Source: Rhizobiales bacterium TNE-4 (GTDB taxonomy: Bacteria > Pseudomonadota > Alphaproteobacteria > Rhizobiales > Beijerinckiaceae). From it: DNA of 64,000 bases. The stretch covers positions 992,001-1,056,000 of the forward strand of contig JAHRCV010000001.1 of NCBI GenBank assembly GCA_019083985.1. Direction: 5' to 3'. The position numbers were made by a program, and so were the translations under genes. Below, piece after piece: positions 1 through 8,050 of the stretch (position 1 is the stretch's first letter; every line of letters begins with the position of its first letter). The notes beneath the pieces are model-generated. The model had not been told where the DNA came from, searched no databases, and saw only the letters and a program-made list of their open reading frames with translations.

Positions 1-639
1 CTTGCGGAAATATTCGACGGCCGAGCAGACATTGTTGGCAACGTAAAGCGATTGCAGATCGTTCGAGCCGACGATGATGACCTTCTGGCACATGTCGCGG
101 GCGATCGGCAGACCGAAGCCGCCGCAGACCACGTCGCCCAAGAAATCGAGCAGGACGTAGTCAAAACCCCAATCATGGAAGCCGAGCTTTTCCAAAAGTT
201 CGAAGCCATGAATGATGCCGCGTCCGCCGCAGCCGCGGCCAACTTCCGGGCCGCCCAATTCCATCGCGAAGACGCCGTCGCGCTTGAAGCAGACATCACC
301 AATCTTGACGTCTTCGCCGGCGAGCTTCTTCTTCGTCGACGTTTCGATGATAGTGGGGCAGGCTTTGCCACCAAACAGAAGCGACGTCGTATCGCTTTTC
401 GGATCACAGCCGATGAGCAGAACTTTTTTGCCCTGCTGCGCCATCATGTAAGAGAGGTTGGCGAGCGTGAAGCTCTTGCCAATTCCGCCCTTGCCATAGA
501 TCGCGATGATCTGCGTTTCTTTTTTAACTTCGCCCGTGGGCACAGGATCTGGCTCGATCGACGCTTCAGCTCTCAGACGCGCAGTGATGGCGTCGTGCAG
601 CAGCGTGACATTGCCGGGGGTGGCGTTCGGCGTCGTCAT
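1..639 (-). CDS. bchX: Chlorophyllide a reductase iron protein subunit X (partial)
   Basis: This gene encodes the ATP-dependent iron protein (NifH-like) of chlorophyllide a reductase, which feeds electrons to BchYZ for reduction of the B ring in bacteriochlorophyll a synthesis. The 213 codons present cover the N-terminal two thirds; the rest lies beyond the window edge. Visible are the P-loop GKGGIGKS at residues 50-57, the DPKSDTT switch segment, the BchX-typical stretch LLFGGKACPT, and Cys/Gly-rich GRGCGGRG. The ATG overlaps the bchC stop (ATGA), so translation is probably coupled. The order crtF-bchC-bchX is the classical one, and bchY and bchZ are expected just outside the window. Identity is near certain from sequence and context. 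Confidence 0.96.
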   Translation of the reverse strand, partial: MTTPNATPGNVTLLHDAITARLRAEASIEPDPVPTGEVKKETQIIAIYGKGGIGKSFTLANLSYMMAQQGKKVLLIGCDPKSDTTSLLFGGKACPTIIETSTKKKLAGEDVKIGDVCFKRDGVFAMELGGPEVGRGCGGRGIIHGFELLEKLGFHDWGFDYVLLDFLGDVVCGGFGLPIARDMCQKVIIVGSNDLQSLYVANNVCSAVEYFRK

Positions 640-1577
640 TGCAGCGTTCTCCAATCGAGAATCATTTTCAGGCAGGACCGGTCGGCAAAGGCCGTCCGGT
701 AGGCGTCGGGCGCGGCATCGGCCGGGCTGCGATGGGTGATGAGATCGTCGAGTGAAAGTTGGCCATGAGCGACGAGTGCGTTGACCGCTGCGACGTCATT
801 GGCTTTAAATTCAGCGGCAATCCGGAAACGCGCTTCACGCATGAACGCGGGCGCGAAAGAAAAGCTCAGCGGCTGATCGTAGAAGCCGGCGAGGATGATT
901 TCGCCGCGCGGCGCGAGGCGCGCTGTCAAACGATCGAGAATCGCAGGATCACCACTCACATCGAGAATGGCGTTGTAATCGCGGCGCTGATCTTCGTCCG
1001 GCGATACGATGGTGTAATGCGTTGCGCCGGAACGGCGGCTGGCATCATTATCCCAAACCGTTGGAGCGGTGCCACCAAGAGCGGTCACGAGACGAGCGCA
1101 AAGACGGCCGAGGACGCCATGACCGACGATGAGTTCGGGCAGAATTGTGCCGGGCAGGGTGAGCGCGTGATGTGCGGTTGCGGCGAGCGCCATCAGCACG
1201 CCACGTTCGCCAAGCGTGTCATCAATGGTGATCGCTTTGTCGGCAGGAATGACGAGGCGATGCGCAGCACCACCAAACAAAGCGCGGACGTTTTCGAAAC
1301 ACCGCGCGCCACCAACGAACACACGTTCGCCGATGCGACGTTTGAGATTGTCGGGGGCTGCCACGATCCGGCCGACGGATTCATAGCCAGGGACAAGGGG
1401 ATAGCCCATGCCGGGGAAGCTGGGCATACGGCCTGACCAGAGGAGTTTTTCGGTGCCGGTGGAGATCCCGCTCCATTCGACGTCGACCACAACATCAGCG
1501 GGCCCCGGTGCGGTCAGTGAGACCGCACTGATGGCGATGCGTTCTGGCGCGTCGAGTACGACTGCGAGCGTATGCAT
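636..1577 (-). CDS. bchC: Bacteriochlorophyllide a dehydrogenase BchC
   Basis: BchC oxidises the C3 hydroxyethyl group to the acetyl group of bacteriochlorophyllide a, an NAD-dependent step late in the pathway. The 313-residue protein looks like a medium-chain dehydrogenase without the structural zinc loop. Its N-terminal half carries the BchC-typical segment WSGISTGTEKLLWSGRMP (about residues 35-52) followed by YPLVPGYESVGRIV. A nucleotide-binding region lies around VGHGVLGRLCARLV (about residues 150-163). It is the first gene after a 98-bp gap that contains a perfect PpsR/CrtJ-type box, and it overlaps bchX by 4 bp. The length matches the family. Confidence 0.95.
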   Translation of the reverse strand: MHTLAVVLDAPERIAISAVSLTAPGPADVVVDVEWSGISTGTEKLLWSGRMPSFPGMGYPLVPGYESVGRIVAAPDNLKRRIGERVFVGGARCFENVRALFGGAAHRLVIPADKAITIDDTLGERGVLMALAATAHHALTLPGTILPELIVGHGVLGRLCARLVTALGGTAPTVWDNDASRRSGATHYTIVSPDEDQRRDYNAILDVSGDPAILDRLTARLAPRGEIILAGFYDQPLSFSFAPAFMREARFRIAAEFKANDVAAVNALVAHGQLSLDDLITHRSPADAAPDAYRTAFADRSCLKMILDWRTLQ

Positions 1578-1645
1578 CGGTCCCCCCGGCCGGCGTCTAT
1601 TCGCCTTGACCTATACCGATGTAACAGAGACTGGACTTCAACAAA

Positions 1646-1663
1646 TGTCAAATAATATGTACA
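1646..1663 (-). promoter_or_regulatory. PpsR/CrtJ-type box upstream of bchC
   Basis: The sequence TGTCAAATAATATGTACA is a perfect TGT-N12-ACA palindrome, the consensus of the redox/light repressor PpsR (CrtJ). It lies about 70 bp upstream of the bchC start, where repression of bchCX(YZ) would be expected. The site is seen directly; its function is inferred from known bchC promoters. Confidence 0.82.
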
Positions 1664-1675
1664 GTCGCGTATCAG

Positions 1676-2794
1676 TTAATTTACAGATGCGGTGACAAGT
1701 CCGGTCATGAGCGGGCGGCGGGCTGGTAATGGTTCAGCCTTGGTGAAGCCAGCCTGGCGGCAGAGAGCAGCCAATTCCGGGCCAGTTCTGATGCGTCCGC
1801 CGTGCATTGCAAGCAAATAGAGCCCGAAATAGGGGTATCCCATTCGTTCGGCGCCGGGGATGGCAGCCATAGGCTCGCCGATCAAGAGCGTTCCGCCCGG
1901 AGCCAGCGCTTCCTTGGCGCGGCCCAAAATGGTCAAGGCTGCCTGATCCTGATGGTCGTAGAGAACCCGTACAAGGGTCACGAGATCGGCTTTTTCGGGC
2001 GGCGGATCACGATGGAAATCGCCGCCATGCGCTTTTCCGCGGGCACCAAGGCCAGCCGCATCGAATCGGCGCTGCGCTTCTGCGGCAACGGGCGGGAGAT
2101 CGAACAGGCGGATGGCGAGGTTTGGGGCCCGTGAGGCTGCCGCAAGCGCAAAGGCGCCATGGCCGCCGCCGAGATCGAGCAGCTTGGCATGGCCGCTGAG
2201 ATCATAGCTGTCGAGGATTTCGTCGCGCACCAGCGCCTGTGTTGAGGCCATGAGGGCTGAATAGGGTGTCACGGTCTCCGATGAGAGATCGGCGGGTGCA
2301 CCGGTGCGGGCATAAGCCCAAAAGGCCGAGAGCGCGGTTTCGCGCGCGGGATCGCGGAGGAGGCTAACCGGATCAGCCAGATCGGCATAAAGCAGGCGAT
2401 GATGCTTCACGAGATCCATCACGGATGGATTGCCGAGGAGAGAAGCACCTTTTAAACCAAGCGTATAGCGTCCATCGCTCAGGTGATGCACGAGGCCTAG
2501 CGTATCCGCTGCTTTGAGCAGAATCGAGGCTGACTCAGGCGGCAGGCCGGTGCGTGCGGCGATATCAGCGGCGTCGGCCGGGGCTTTTGCCAGCATCGGC
2601 AAGATATCGAGCTCAACGACGGCGAGCAGGATCTGCGTGTAGACGAAGCCGGAGACAAGATCGAACAGGCCAGCGGCCTCGCGGCGGGCAAGCGGCCGTG
2701 TCAGCGGAAAGCGGGCGGCGAAACGCTGAAAGCGCGGGTCGGCGGCGAGCCGGTTCCGCCACGCATAAAAGGCGTTCTCGACGAAGCCGAACAT
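1676..2794 (-). CDS. crtF: Demethylspheroidene/hydroxyneurosporene O-methyltransferase CrtF
   Basis: CrtF is a SAM-dependent O-methyltransferase that methylates the tertiary hydroxyl introduced by CrtC, giving methoxy carotenoids of the spheroidene series. The 372-residue protein has an N-terminal winged-helix dimerisation region (about residues 40-130) and a Rossmann methyltransferase domain with SAM motif LLDLGGGHGAF near residue 205, followed by acidic motifs. It starts only 3 bp after the crtE stop and is presumably cotranscribed with it. The downstream bchC has its own promoter region. Length and context fit CrtF rather than a generic O-methyltransferase. Confidence 0.93.
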   Translation of the reverse strand: MFGFVENAFYAWRNRLAADPRFQRFAARFPLTRPLARREAAGLFDLVSGFVYTQILLAVVELDILPMLAKAPADAADIAARTGLPPESASILLKAADTLGLVHHLSDGRYTLGLKGASLLGNPSVMDLVKHHRLLYADLADPVSLLRDPARETALSAFWAYARTGAPADLSSETVTPYSALMASTQALVRDEILDSYDLSGHAKLLDLGGGHGAFALAAASRAPNLAIRLFDLPPVAAEAQRRFDAAGLGARGKAHGGDFHRDPPPEKADLVTLVRVLYDHQDQAALTILGRAKEALAPGGTLLIGEPMAAIPGAERMGYPYFGLYLLAMHGGRIRTGPELAALCRQAGFTKAEPLPARRPLMTGLVTASVN

Positions 2795-2797
2795 GGC

Positions 2798-3664
2798 TCA
2801 GGCGGCGCGGCGGCCGAATTTGGCCGGGAGAAAGCGGTTCGCTTCCTGCGTGATGGCAGCGGCGAGACGGTCGCGGCCCGGGCAGAGGGGGATCGAGGCG
2901 ACGCCTTCGCTGATGAGGGCATCGAGCCGGGCAATCGCGGCCGGTATGCCCAACACCGCCGCCGATGGGCGGGCTAAGGCCGCGTCACGACCAACGGGTT
3001 TGCCGGCCTCATCGCTCGTCGACACGGCATCACGAATATCATCAGCAATCTGATAGGCTTCGCCCACGCATTCACCGAGACGGCGCCAGGGTTCGTATTC
3101 ATAGCCGCTGGCAGCCGCGCCAGCCGCCGAGGCGGCTGCAAAAAGCGCCCCGGTCTTGGCGCGGTGATAGGCGGGCAGATCGATTTCGGTCTCCGACTCG
3201 AAGGCTTGGCCGGCGCAAATGCCAAAGGGGGCACCGGCGGCGCGGCCGATAATCGAGACAAGGCGCTGCAAACGGGTGGGATGGCGGCTCAGATGGCGTG
3301 CCAGCGTCTCAAAAGCGAGCACAATCAGCGTATCGCCAGCAAGCACCGCCAGCGGTTGGCCAAAGGCGGCATGAACAGACGGGCGGCCCCGCCGTGTGGC
3401 TGCATCGTCAAAGCAGGGCAGGTCATCATGCACCAAAGAGGCGCAATGGATCAGCTCAATGGCGCTGGCGGCAGCCGCAATCGCGGCCTTATCGCGACCA
3501 TCGCACGCAGCCGCCACGGCGCAGAGGAGGCGGGGGCGCAGACGTTGACCGCCGGGGAAAACGGAGTGATTGAGCGCTTGCGCTAACAAGGGCGGGCAGC
3601 TCGCAGCGGTCGCCTCTCGCAAGGCGGCGTGGAGCGAATCTTCGATCAGACGTTCCAAGTCCAT
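2798..3664 (-). CDS. crtE: Geranylgeranyl diphosphate synthase CrtE
   Basis: CrtE is a trans-prenyltransferase making GGPP, the C20 precursor of phytoene and of the bacteriochlorophyll tail. The 288-residue protein has the first Asp-rich motif in VHDDLPCFDDA (FARM, DDLPCFD) and the second as ADDIRD (SARM, DDIRD), plus the GGQRLRPRL substrate-binding segment. The frame is open much further upstream, but that extension runs through crtA on the opposite strand, so I chose the ATG at 3664 (MDLERLIEDS); the ATG at 3676 is the alternative. It is divergent from crtA across a short region holding a PpsR-type box. Confidence 0.93.
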   Translation of the reverse strand: MDLERLIEDSLHAALREATAASCPPLLAQALNHSVFPGGQRLRPRLLCAVAAACDGRDKAAIAAAASAIELIHCASLVHDDLPCFDDAATRRGRPSVHAAFGQPLAVLAGDTLIVLAFETLARHLSRHPTRLQRLVSIIGRAAGAPFGICAGQAFESETEIDLPAYHRAKTGALFAAASAAGAAASGYEYEPWRRLGECVGEAYQIADDIRDAVSTSDEAGKPVGRDAALARPSAAVLGIPAAIARLDALISEGVASIPLCPGRDRLAAAITQEANRFLPAKFGRRAA

Positions 3665-3680
3665 GCCGTCCCCCATTTGA

Positions 3681-3701
3681 CTTGACGTCATAAATGTCAA
3701 G
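3681..3701. promoter_or_regulatory. Inverted repeat CTTGAC-N9-GTCAAG between crtE and crtA
   Basis: This is a second perfect inverted repeat that interleaves with the PpsR-type box; it also contains the 8-bp palindrome TGACGTCA. It sits immediately upstream of crtE. It could be a half-overlapping second site for the same repressor or a site for another regulator. The sequence is seen directly; its function is unknown. Confidence 0.45.
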
Positions 3702-3712
3702 TAATGTGGACA
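3695..3712. promoter_or_regulatory. PpsR/CrtJ-type box shared by crtE and crtA
   Basis: TGTCAAGTAATGTGGACA is a perfect TGT-N12-ACA match in the short divergent region between crtEF and crtADC. One repressor site here could control both arms of the carotenoid cluster. The function is inferred from the consensus and from the genes it flanks. Confidence 0.8.
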
Positions 3713-3767
3713 CACAACCGGTGCCAAGTCAAACACGACCAAGGCCCCGGCAACAGGATGGTGAGCC

Positions 3768-4493
3768 ATGGCGGACGGACGGACCGCGCTCATGCTCCTC
3801 GCGCAATGGAAAGCCGGGGCGCGGGCGCGCGGCTTTGCGCATTTGGCCTTTGGTGCGCCGAAACCGGACAGCGTGCCGGGGCTGGTCTTCCTGAAATTGT
3901 TGGGATCGGGGGCAGGGGGCGGCTTCACCCTCGCGCCTAGTTTTTCTCATCAAGGATTGTTTGCGAGTTTTGACAGTGATCGCGCGGCAGATGATTTTCT
4001 CGCGTCGCGTTATGTCGATTTCTATCGTGACAATGCCGATCAATTCTGTGCCGTGCGTTTAACGCCTTACGCGGTGCGCGGCGCATGGGCCGGGACAACG
4101 CCACTTGTCGCCGCAGCGCCAGCACCCAGCCATGGACCGATTGCAGCGTTGACGCGCGGATCTGTACGCTTGCAAGCGGCGGCGCGGTTTTGGACTTATG
4201 CACCGCGCGCGCAGACCTCGCTTCAGCACGCACCGGGTTGTCTGCTTGCTGCGGGCCTTGGCGAAGCGCCGCTGCTGCGGCAGGCGACGTTCTCAGTTTG
4301 GGAAAACACATCAGCCATGGATGCTTATGCGCGCTCTGGTGCGCATGGCGATGCGATTGCCGCAACATACCGCCATGGCTTTTTTTCCGAGAGTTTGTTC
4401 GCGCGTTTCATCCCCCTGCGTATTGAAGGGGCGTGGAACGGCTTCAACACCACGGCCCATGCGCTGGCGCTCAATACGGATCTTGCTGCATGA
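3768..4493 (+). CDS. crtA: Spheroidene monooxygenase CrtA
   Basis: CrtA introduces a keto group at C2 of spheroidene (giving spheroidenone) or of related methoxy carotenoids using molecular oxygen, so its product accumulates under aerobic conditions. The 241-residue protein shows the family core, with GLFASFDSDRAADDFLA around residue 63 and the conserved C-terminal FIPLRIEGAWNGFNP-like block (here IPLRIEGAWNGF). It is the first gene of the rightward crtADC unit, and its stop overlaps the crtD ATG (ATGA). Its presence predicts ketocarotenoids in aerobically grown cells. Confidence 0.92.
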   Translation: MADGRTALMLLAQWKAGARARGFAHLAFGAPKPDSVPGLVFLKLLGSGAGGGFTLAPSFSHQGLFASFDSDRAADDFLASRYVDFYRDNADQFCAVRLTPYAVRGAWAGTTPLVAAAPAPSHGPIAALTRGSVRLQAAARFWTYAPRAQTSLQHAPGCLLAAGLGEAPLLRQATFSVWENTSAMDAYARSGAHGDAIAATYRHGFFSESLFARFIPLRIEGAWNGFNTTAHALALNTDLAA

Positions 4494-6037
4494 CGAAAAC
4501 TATCGTCATCGGTGCAGGCATGGGCGGCTTGGTTGCTGCCTTGGAAGCCGCGCGCGCCGGTTTCGATGTCACGCTGATCGAGAAGGCGCAAGCACCGGGC
4601 GGAAAGATCCGGACAATCATTGCCGGCGAGCATGCCATTGATGCAGGGCCGACCGTCTTCACCATGAAGCGCGTGTTCGATGATCTTTTTGCGCGTTCTG
4701 GGCGGTCATTCGATGCCGCGGTGAAAAGCGAAAAGCTCTCGGTCCTCGCGCGGCATTTTTGGCCCGATGGCAGTCGGCTCGATCTCTTCGCTAATCGGGC
4801 GCAGAGTGTCGACGCTATTGCGGCTTTCGCGGGACGCGATGAAGCTCAGGCATTTGCCACATTCAGCGCGGAAGCAAGCCGCCTCTATGACTTACTAAAA
4901 GACAAGTTCATCTTTGCGGATCGATTGGGTGTAGGCGGCATGATCGCCGCGCTTGGTGTGCCGGGTCTGATCGCTCTGACAAAGCTCGGGCCTTTCGCGA
5001 CGCTGTGGCAAAAACTGGGCCGCGATTTCAAAGATCCGCGCTTGCAGCAATTGTTTGGGCGCTATGCGACCTATTCAGGTGGATCGCCCTTTGCATCACC
5101 TGCAACTTTGATGCTGATCGCCGATGTTGAAATGCAAGGCGTCTGGCGTATCGACGGTGGGATGATTGAGCTGGCCAAGGCCATTGCCGATTTGGCTGCA
5201 GAGCAGGGCGTCCGTTTCCGTTATGGCGAAGCGGTCCAATCGATCGATGCGCCGCAGGGTCGGGTGCAGTCGGTCACGTTACAATCAGGCGAGCGCCTGA
5301 CCGCTGACCGCATCATTTTTAACGGTGATGTCGCCGCGCTCGCGGAGGGTTTGTTGGGTTCTGGCGTGGTGCGCGCGGGTCTCCCGATGCCATCGCGCCA
5401 ACGCTCTCTCTCAGCCATGACATGGTGCGTCGCGACGCCTGATTGTGGCCCCGCCTTATCGCATCACAATGTCTTCTTCGACGATGATTATCGCAGCGAG
5501 TTCGACGATGTGTTCGCGAAGCGCCGCTTGCCACGGAAGCCGACGCTTTATGTCTGCGCGCAAGATCGTGGCAATAAAGCTGCAAAAAGGCAGAGCGAAC
5601 GCCTCTTAATGCTGGTGAACGCGCCTGCCGATGGCGATCAAGGACGGCTACCGGACGCGCAGATCATGGCCGCGGAACGTGCCATCGCCGCTCGTCTCGC
5701 GCGCCAAGGCATCTCGCTTGATGGCGCTGCGATGGTGCGAACAGAGCCGCATGATTTCGCAGGCCTCTTTCCGGGTTCGGGTGGTGCGCTTTATGGGCAG
5801 GCACCGCATGGTTGGGTCAAATCGGTGACGCGCGGGGATGCGCGCACCGCCATAGAAGGACTTTATCGATGTGGGGGAAGCGTGCATCCGGGAGCGGGCG
5901 TGCCCTTGGCGGCGCTATCGGGCCTGAAGGCGGTTTCCGCATTGATGGCGGATTGCAATTTGACCAGCCCGTCACGCCGGGCGGTTATCTCTGGTGGTAT
6001 GTCGACGCGCTCAGCGCGGACGGAGCCCATGGTCTAA
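4490..6037 (+). CDS. crtD: Methoxyneurosporene dehydrogenase CrtD
   Basis: CrtD is a CrtI-family FAD desaturase that introduces the 3,4 double bond in hydroxy- or methoxyneurosporene on the way to spheroidene. The 515-residue protein starts with the FAD dinucleotide-binding motif VIGAGMGGLVAALEAARAG and has the family C-terminal signature around YRCGGSVHPGAGVPLAALSG. The ATG at 4490 overlaps the crtA stop. The last 50 or so codons, including a tail with SGGMSTRSA, overlap the start of crtC in another frame. Its position between crtA and crtC distinguishes it from the phytoene desaturase gene further along. Confidence 0.92.
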   Translation: MTKTIVIGAGMGGLVAALEAARAGFDVTLIEKAQAPGGKIRTIIAGEHAIDAGPTVFTMKRVFDDLFARSGRSFDAAVKSEKLSVLARHFWPDGSRLDLFANRAQSVDAIAAFAGRDEAQAFATFSAEASRLYDLLKDKFIFADRLGVGGMIAALGVPGLIALTKLGPFATLWQKLGRDFKDPRLQQLFGRYATYSGGSPFASPATLMLIADVEMQGVWRIDGGMIELAKAIADLAAEQGVRFRYGEAVQSIDAPQGRVQSVTLQSGERLTADRIIFNGDVAALAEGLLGSGVVRAGLPMPSRQRSLSAMTWCVATPDCGPALSHHNVFFDDDYRSEFDDVFAKRRLPRKPTLYVCAQDRGNKAAKRQSERLLMLVNAPADGDQGRLPDAQIMAAERAIAARLARQGISLDGAAMVRTEPHDFAGLFPGSGGALYGQAPHGWVKSVTRGDARTAIEGLYRCGGSVHPGAGVPLAALSGLKAVSALMADCNLTSPSRRAVISGGMSTRSARTEPMV

Positions 6038-6888
6038 CGATCATCATCTTTGTCGGCAGCGTCTTCTCGCCCTATTACAAATGGCAGCGGCGGAACCATG
6101 CGCCCGACGCTGAAAATCATTGTGCTGTGAATGTCGTCTTGTTTGGCAAGAGCGGTAAGCGCTGGGCGATGACGGAACGTGGTGTGTCATCACTCCGGCG
6201 TGACGAGAGCTTCTATCAGCTTGGTGCGAGCCGCGCGGAGGTGACAGATGACGGCATGCTGATCCATGTCGATGAAACCTGCGTGCCATTGCCATTATCA
6301 CTTAAGGGGACGGTGCGTGTCAGGTTTGATGCCATCAATCACACGGCGTTTCATTTGGATTCGCAAAGGCGCCATGTGTGGCGCCCGATTGCGCCTTGTG
6401 CTTCGGTCGATGTTCATTTCACCGCGCCGCAACAAAGCTGGACAGGCCGTGCCTATGTTGACAGCAATTGGGGCACAGAGCCAGTCGAAGACCGGTTCGA
6501 CGGTTGGCAATGGTCGCGCGCCGACCATCACGATTCAACCTGCGTCTATTACGACGTGATCGAGAAAGATGGCGCGACGCGCTCGATTGCGTGCGCGTTC
6601 GGGCGTGATGGCCATGTGGCGTCTCTGCCGCCTGCCGCGCTCCATCATGCGTCAAAGACGGGGTGGCGGATGATCCGGCCCTATCGCAGCGAACAAGGTC
6701 AGCACGGTCTGATTGAGACGGTCGAGGATACGCCGTTCTATGCGCGCTCGCTCATGGCACAAATCATTGCTGGCGAAAAGGTGACAGCCATTCATGAGAG
6801 TTTGAGCGCGACGCGCTTTGCGTCGCCGGCCGTTCAGATGATGCTGCCATGGCGGATGCCACGGTGGAACAAGGTGCCTGCGCTTTAA
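5869..6888 (+). CDS. crtC: Carotenoid 1,2-hydratase CrtC
   Basis: CrtC adds water across the terminal C1-C2 double bond of neurosporene, giving hydroxyneurosporene, the substrate of CrtF and CrtD. Recognisable family segments are GGYLWWYVDALS, FVGSVFSPYY and the C-terminal FYARSLM region. The start is uncertain. The ATG at 5869 gives 339 residues and overlaps crtD by about 170 bp; homologs I recall begin just before the PGGYxWWYVDA block, so a later non-ATG start is possible. Its stop overlaps the end of a small ORF on the opposite strand by 3 bp. Confidence 0.88.
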   Translation: MWGKRASGSGRALGGAIGPEGGFRIDGGLQFDQPVTPGGYLWWYVDALSADGAHGLTIIIFVGSVFSPYYKWQRRNHAPDAENHCAVNVVLFGKSGKRWAMTERGVSSLRRDESFYQLGASRAEVTDDGMLIHVDETCVPLPLSLKGTVRVRFDAINHTAFHLDSQRRHVWRPIAPCASVDVHFTAPQQSWTGRAYVDSNWGTEPVEDRFDGWQWSRADHHDSTCVYYDVIEKDGATRSIACAFGRDGHVASLPPAALHHASKTGWRMIRPYRSEQGQHGLIETVEDTPFYARSLMAQIIAGEKVTAIHESLSATRFASPAVQMMLPWRMPRWNKVPAL

Positions 6889-6983
6889 CGCTTCGTCGTG
6901 CGGATCTGATACCAGACGAAAATCAGGCACCCGCCAAAGGTAAGCCCGATTTCCAGCAGGCCGAACCACCAGCCGTCACCCAT
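6885..6983 (-). CDS. Small 32-residue membrane protein coupled to crtB (unrecognised)
   Basis: Directly after crtB the sequence TAATG combines the crtB stop with an ATG that opens a 32-codon frame ending in TAA. The peptide starts MGDGWWFGLLEIGL and continues with a hydrophobic stretch rich in Gly, Phe and Ile (about residues 5-25), then a short basic end (IRTTKR). This looks like a single transmembrane helix with a cytoplasmic positive tail. It fills the otherwise empty 95-bp gap between crtB and crtC. I do not recognise a named family. Coupling to crtB suggests a membrane anchor or helper for carotenoid or photosystem assembly, but that is inference. Confidence 0.6.
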   Translation of the reverse strand: MGDGWWFGLLEIGLTFGGCLIFVWYQIRTTKR

Positions 6984-8050
6984 TATTGGCTCCGCCTGAC
7001 GGGCGCACGTGCGGCACGGTCACGCGCTTCAAGCTTTTCAAAAATGCCAATGATGCGCGCGACGCGGCTTTGATCAGCATGCGAAAGGAATTGATGGCGC
7101 GGCGCGGTCGCCGTTGCCTGCACCAATCCTTCAATGCGCGCCCGGTGGACGGCTGGCATCAATTTGACACCAGCGATGGTGGCAATCAAAGCGCGAGAGA
7201 CGGCCAAAGCTTTGCGGCCATTGGCGACATAGGCGCGACGGCTGACGCTATCGCAATCATGCCGTTCGATCTGGCGACCGATTTCAGCATAGATGTAACG
7301 GGCGGCGAAAATACCCGGGCGACAATCGCGGGGAAGGGCGGAAATCGCCCCATCGGCCTGCGCATAGAAATGATCGGCAAGGTCGAGTGTGCGCGCTACA
7401 AGGCGCCGGAGACGGTCGTCAAATTGCGGATCCGCCAGAAACGCCTCGGCATCCACGCCTTCTTCTGCGAGCCATGAGAGCGGCAGATAAAGACGACCGC
7501 GCCGGGCATCCTCACCAATGTCGCGGGCAATATTGGTCAGCTGCATAGCGATGCCCAGATCGCAGGCGCGTGCCAGGCTTTCATGATCACGCACACCCAT
7601 CAGCACCGCCATCATCAGCCCAACAGTGCCAGCAACACGGACGCAATAATCGAGGAGCTCTTCGATGGTGTCATAGCGGCGACCATCGAGATCCCATTCG
7701 AAGCCCTCAAACAGGGCTTCTGGCAATTCGCGGGGGATGGCCCAGAGTGCGACAGTGTCTGCGAAGGCGCGCTCCACTTCCGTGTCCATCGGCGCGCCGC
7801 GATAGAGCCGGTCGAGGCTCATGCGGAGGGCGGCGAGGGCGGCACGTGGTTCCCCGTGCAGATCGACACAATCATCGGCAATGCGGCAAAAGGCATAGAT
7901 TGCAGCGGCTGGATCGTTCAGCCGCTTCGGCAGCAACGCGGAGGCACCGAAAAAGCTTTTCGAGCCGCGGCGCAGCGTTTCACGACAATGATCATAATCG
8001 GCGCGGCTGGCTTTTGCCTGCCCGTAAACGGGGAAGGAGACGCTCGTCAT
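6983..8050 (-). CDS. crtB: Phytoene synthase CrtB
   Basis: CrtB condenses two GGPP molecules to phytoene, the committed step of carotenoid synthesis. The 355-residue protein contains both Asp-rich magnesium-binding motifs, DDCVD (about residue 60) and DIGED within NIARDIGEDARRGRLYLP (about residue 175). The ATG overlaps the crtI stop by 4 bp, so it is the third cistron of bchO-crtI-crtB. The gene stop overlaps the ATG of a 32-codon membrane ORF. Confidence 0.95.
   Translation of the reverse strand: MTSVSFPVYGQAKASRADYDHCRETLRRGSKSFFGASALLPKRLNDPAAAIYAFCRIADDCVDLHGEPRAALAALRMSLDRLYRGAPMDTEVERAFADTVALWAIPRELPEALFEGFEWDLDGRRYDTIEELLDYCVRVAGTVGLMMAVLMGVRDHESLARACDLGIAMQLTNIARDIGEDARRGRLYLPLSWLAEEGVDAEAFLADPQFDDRLRRLVARTLDLADHFYAQADGAISALPRDCRPGIFAARYIYAEIGRQIERHDCDSVSRRAYVANGRKALAVSRALIATIAGVKLMPAVHRARIEGLVQATATAPRHQFLSHADQSRVARIIGIFEKLEARDRAARAPVRRSQ

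Noticed and set aside
52-702. Open frame of 216 codons on the plus strand across bchX
   Set aside because: It lies antisense to a clear bchX sequence, has no family similarity and reflects high-GC codon structure.
3665-3928. Upstream extension of the crtE frame by up to 88 codons
   Set aside because: It runs through crtA on the other strand and through the promoter boxes; GGPP synthases of this type begin near the ATG at 3664.
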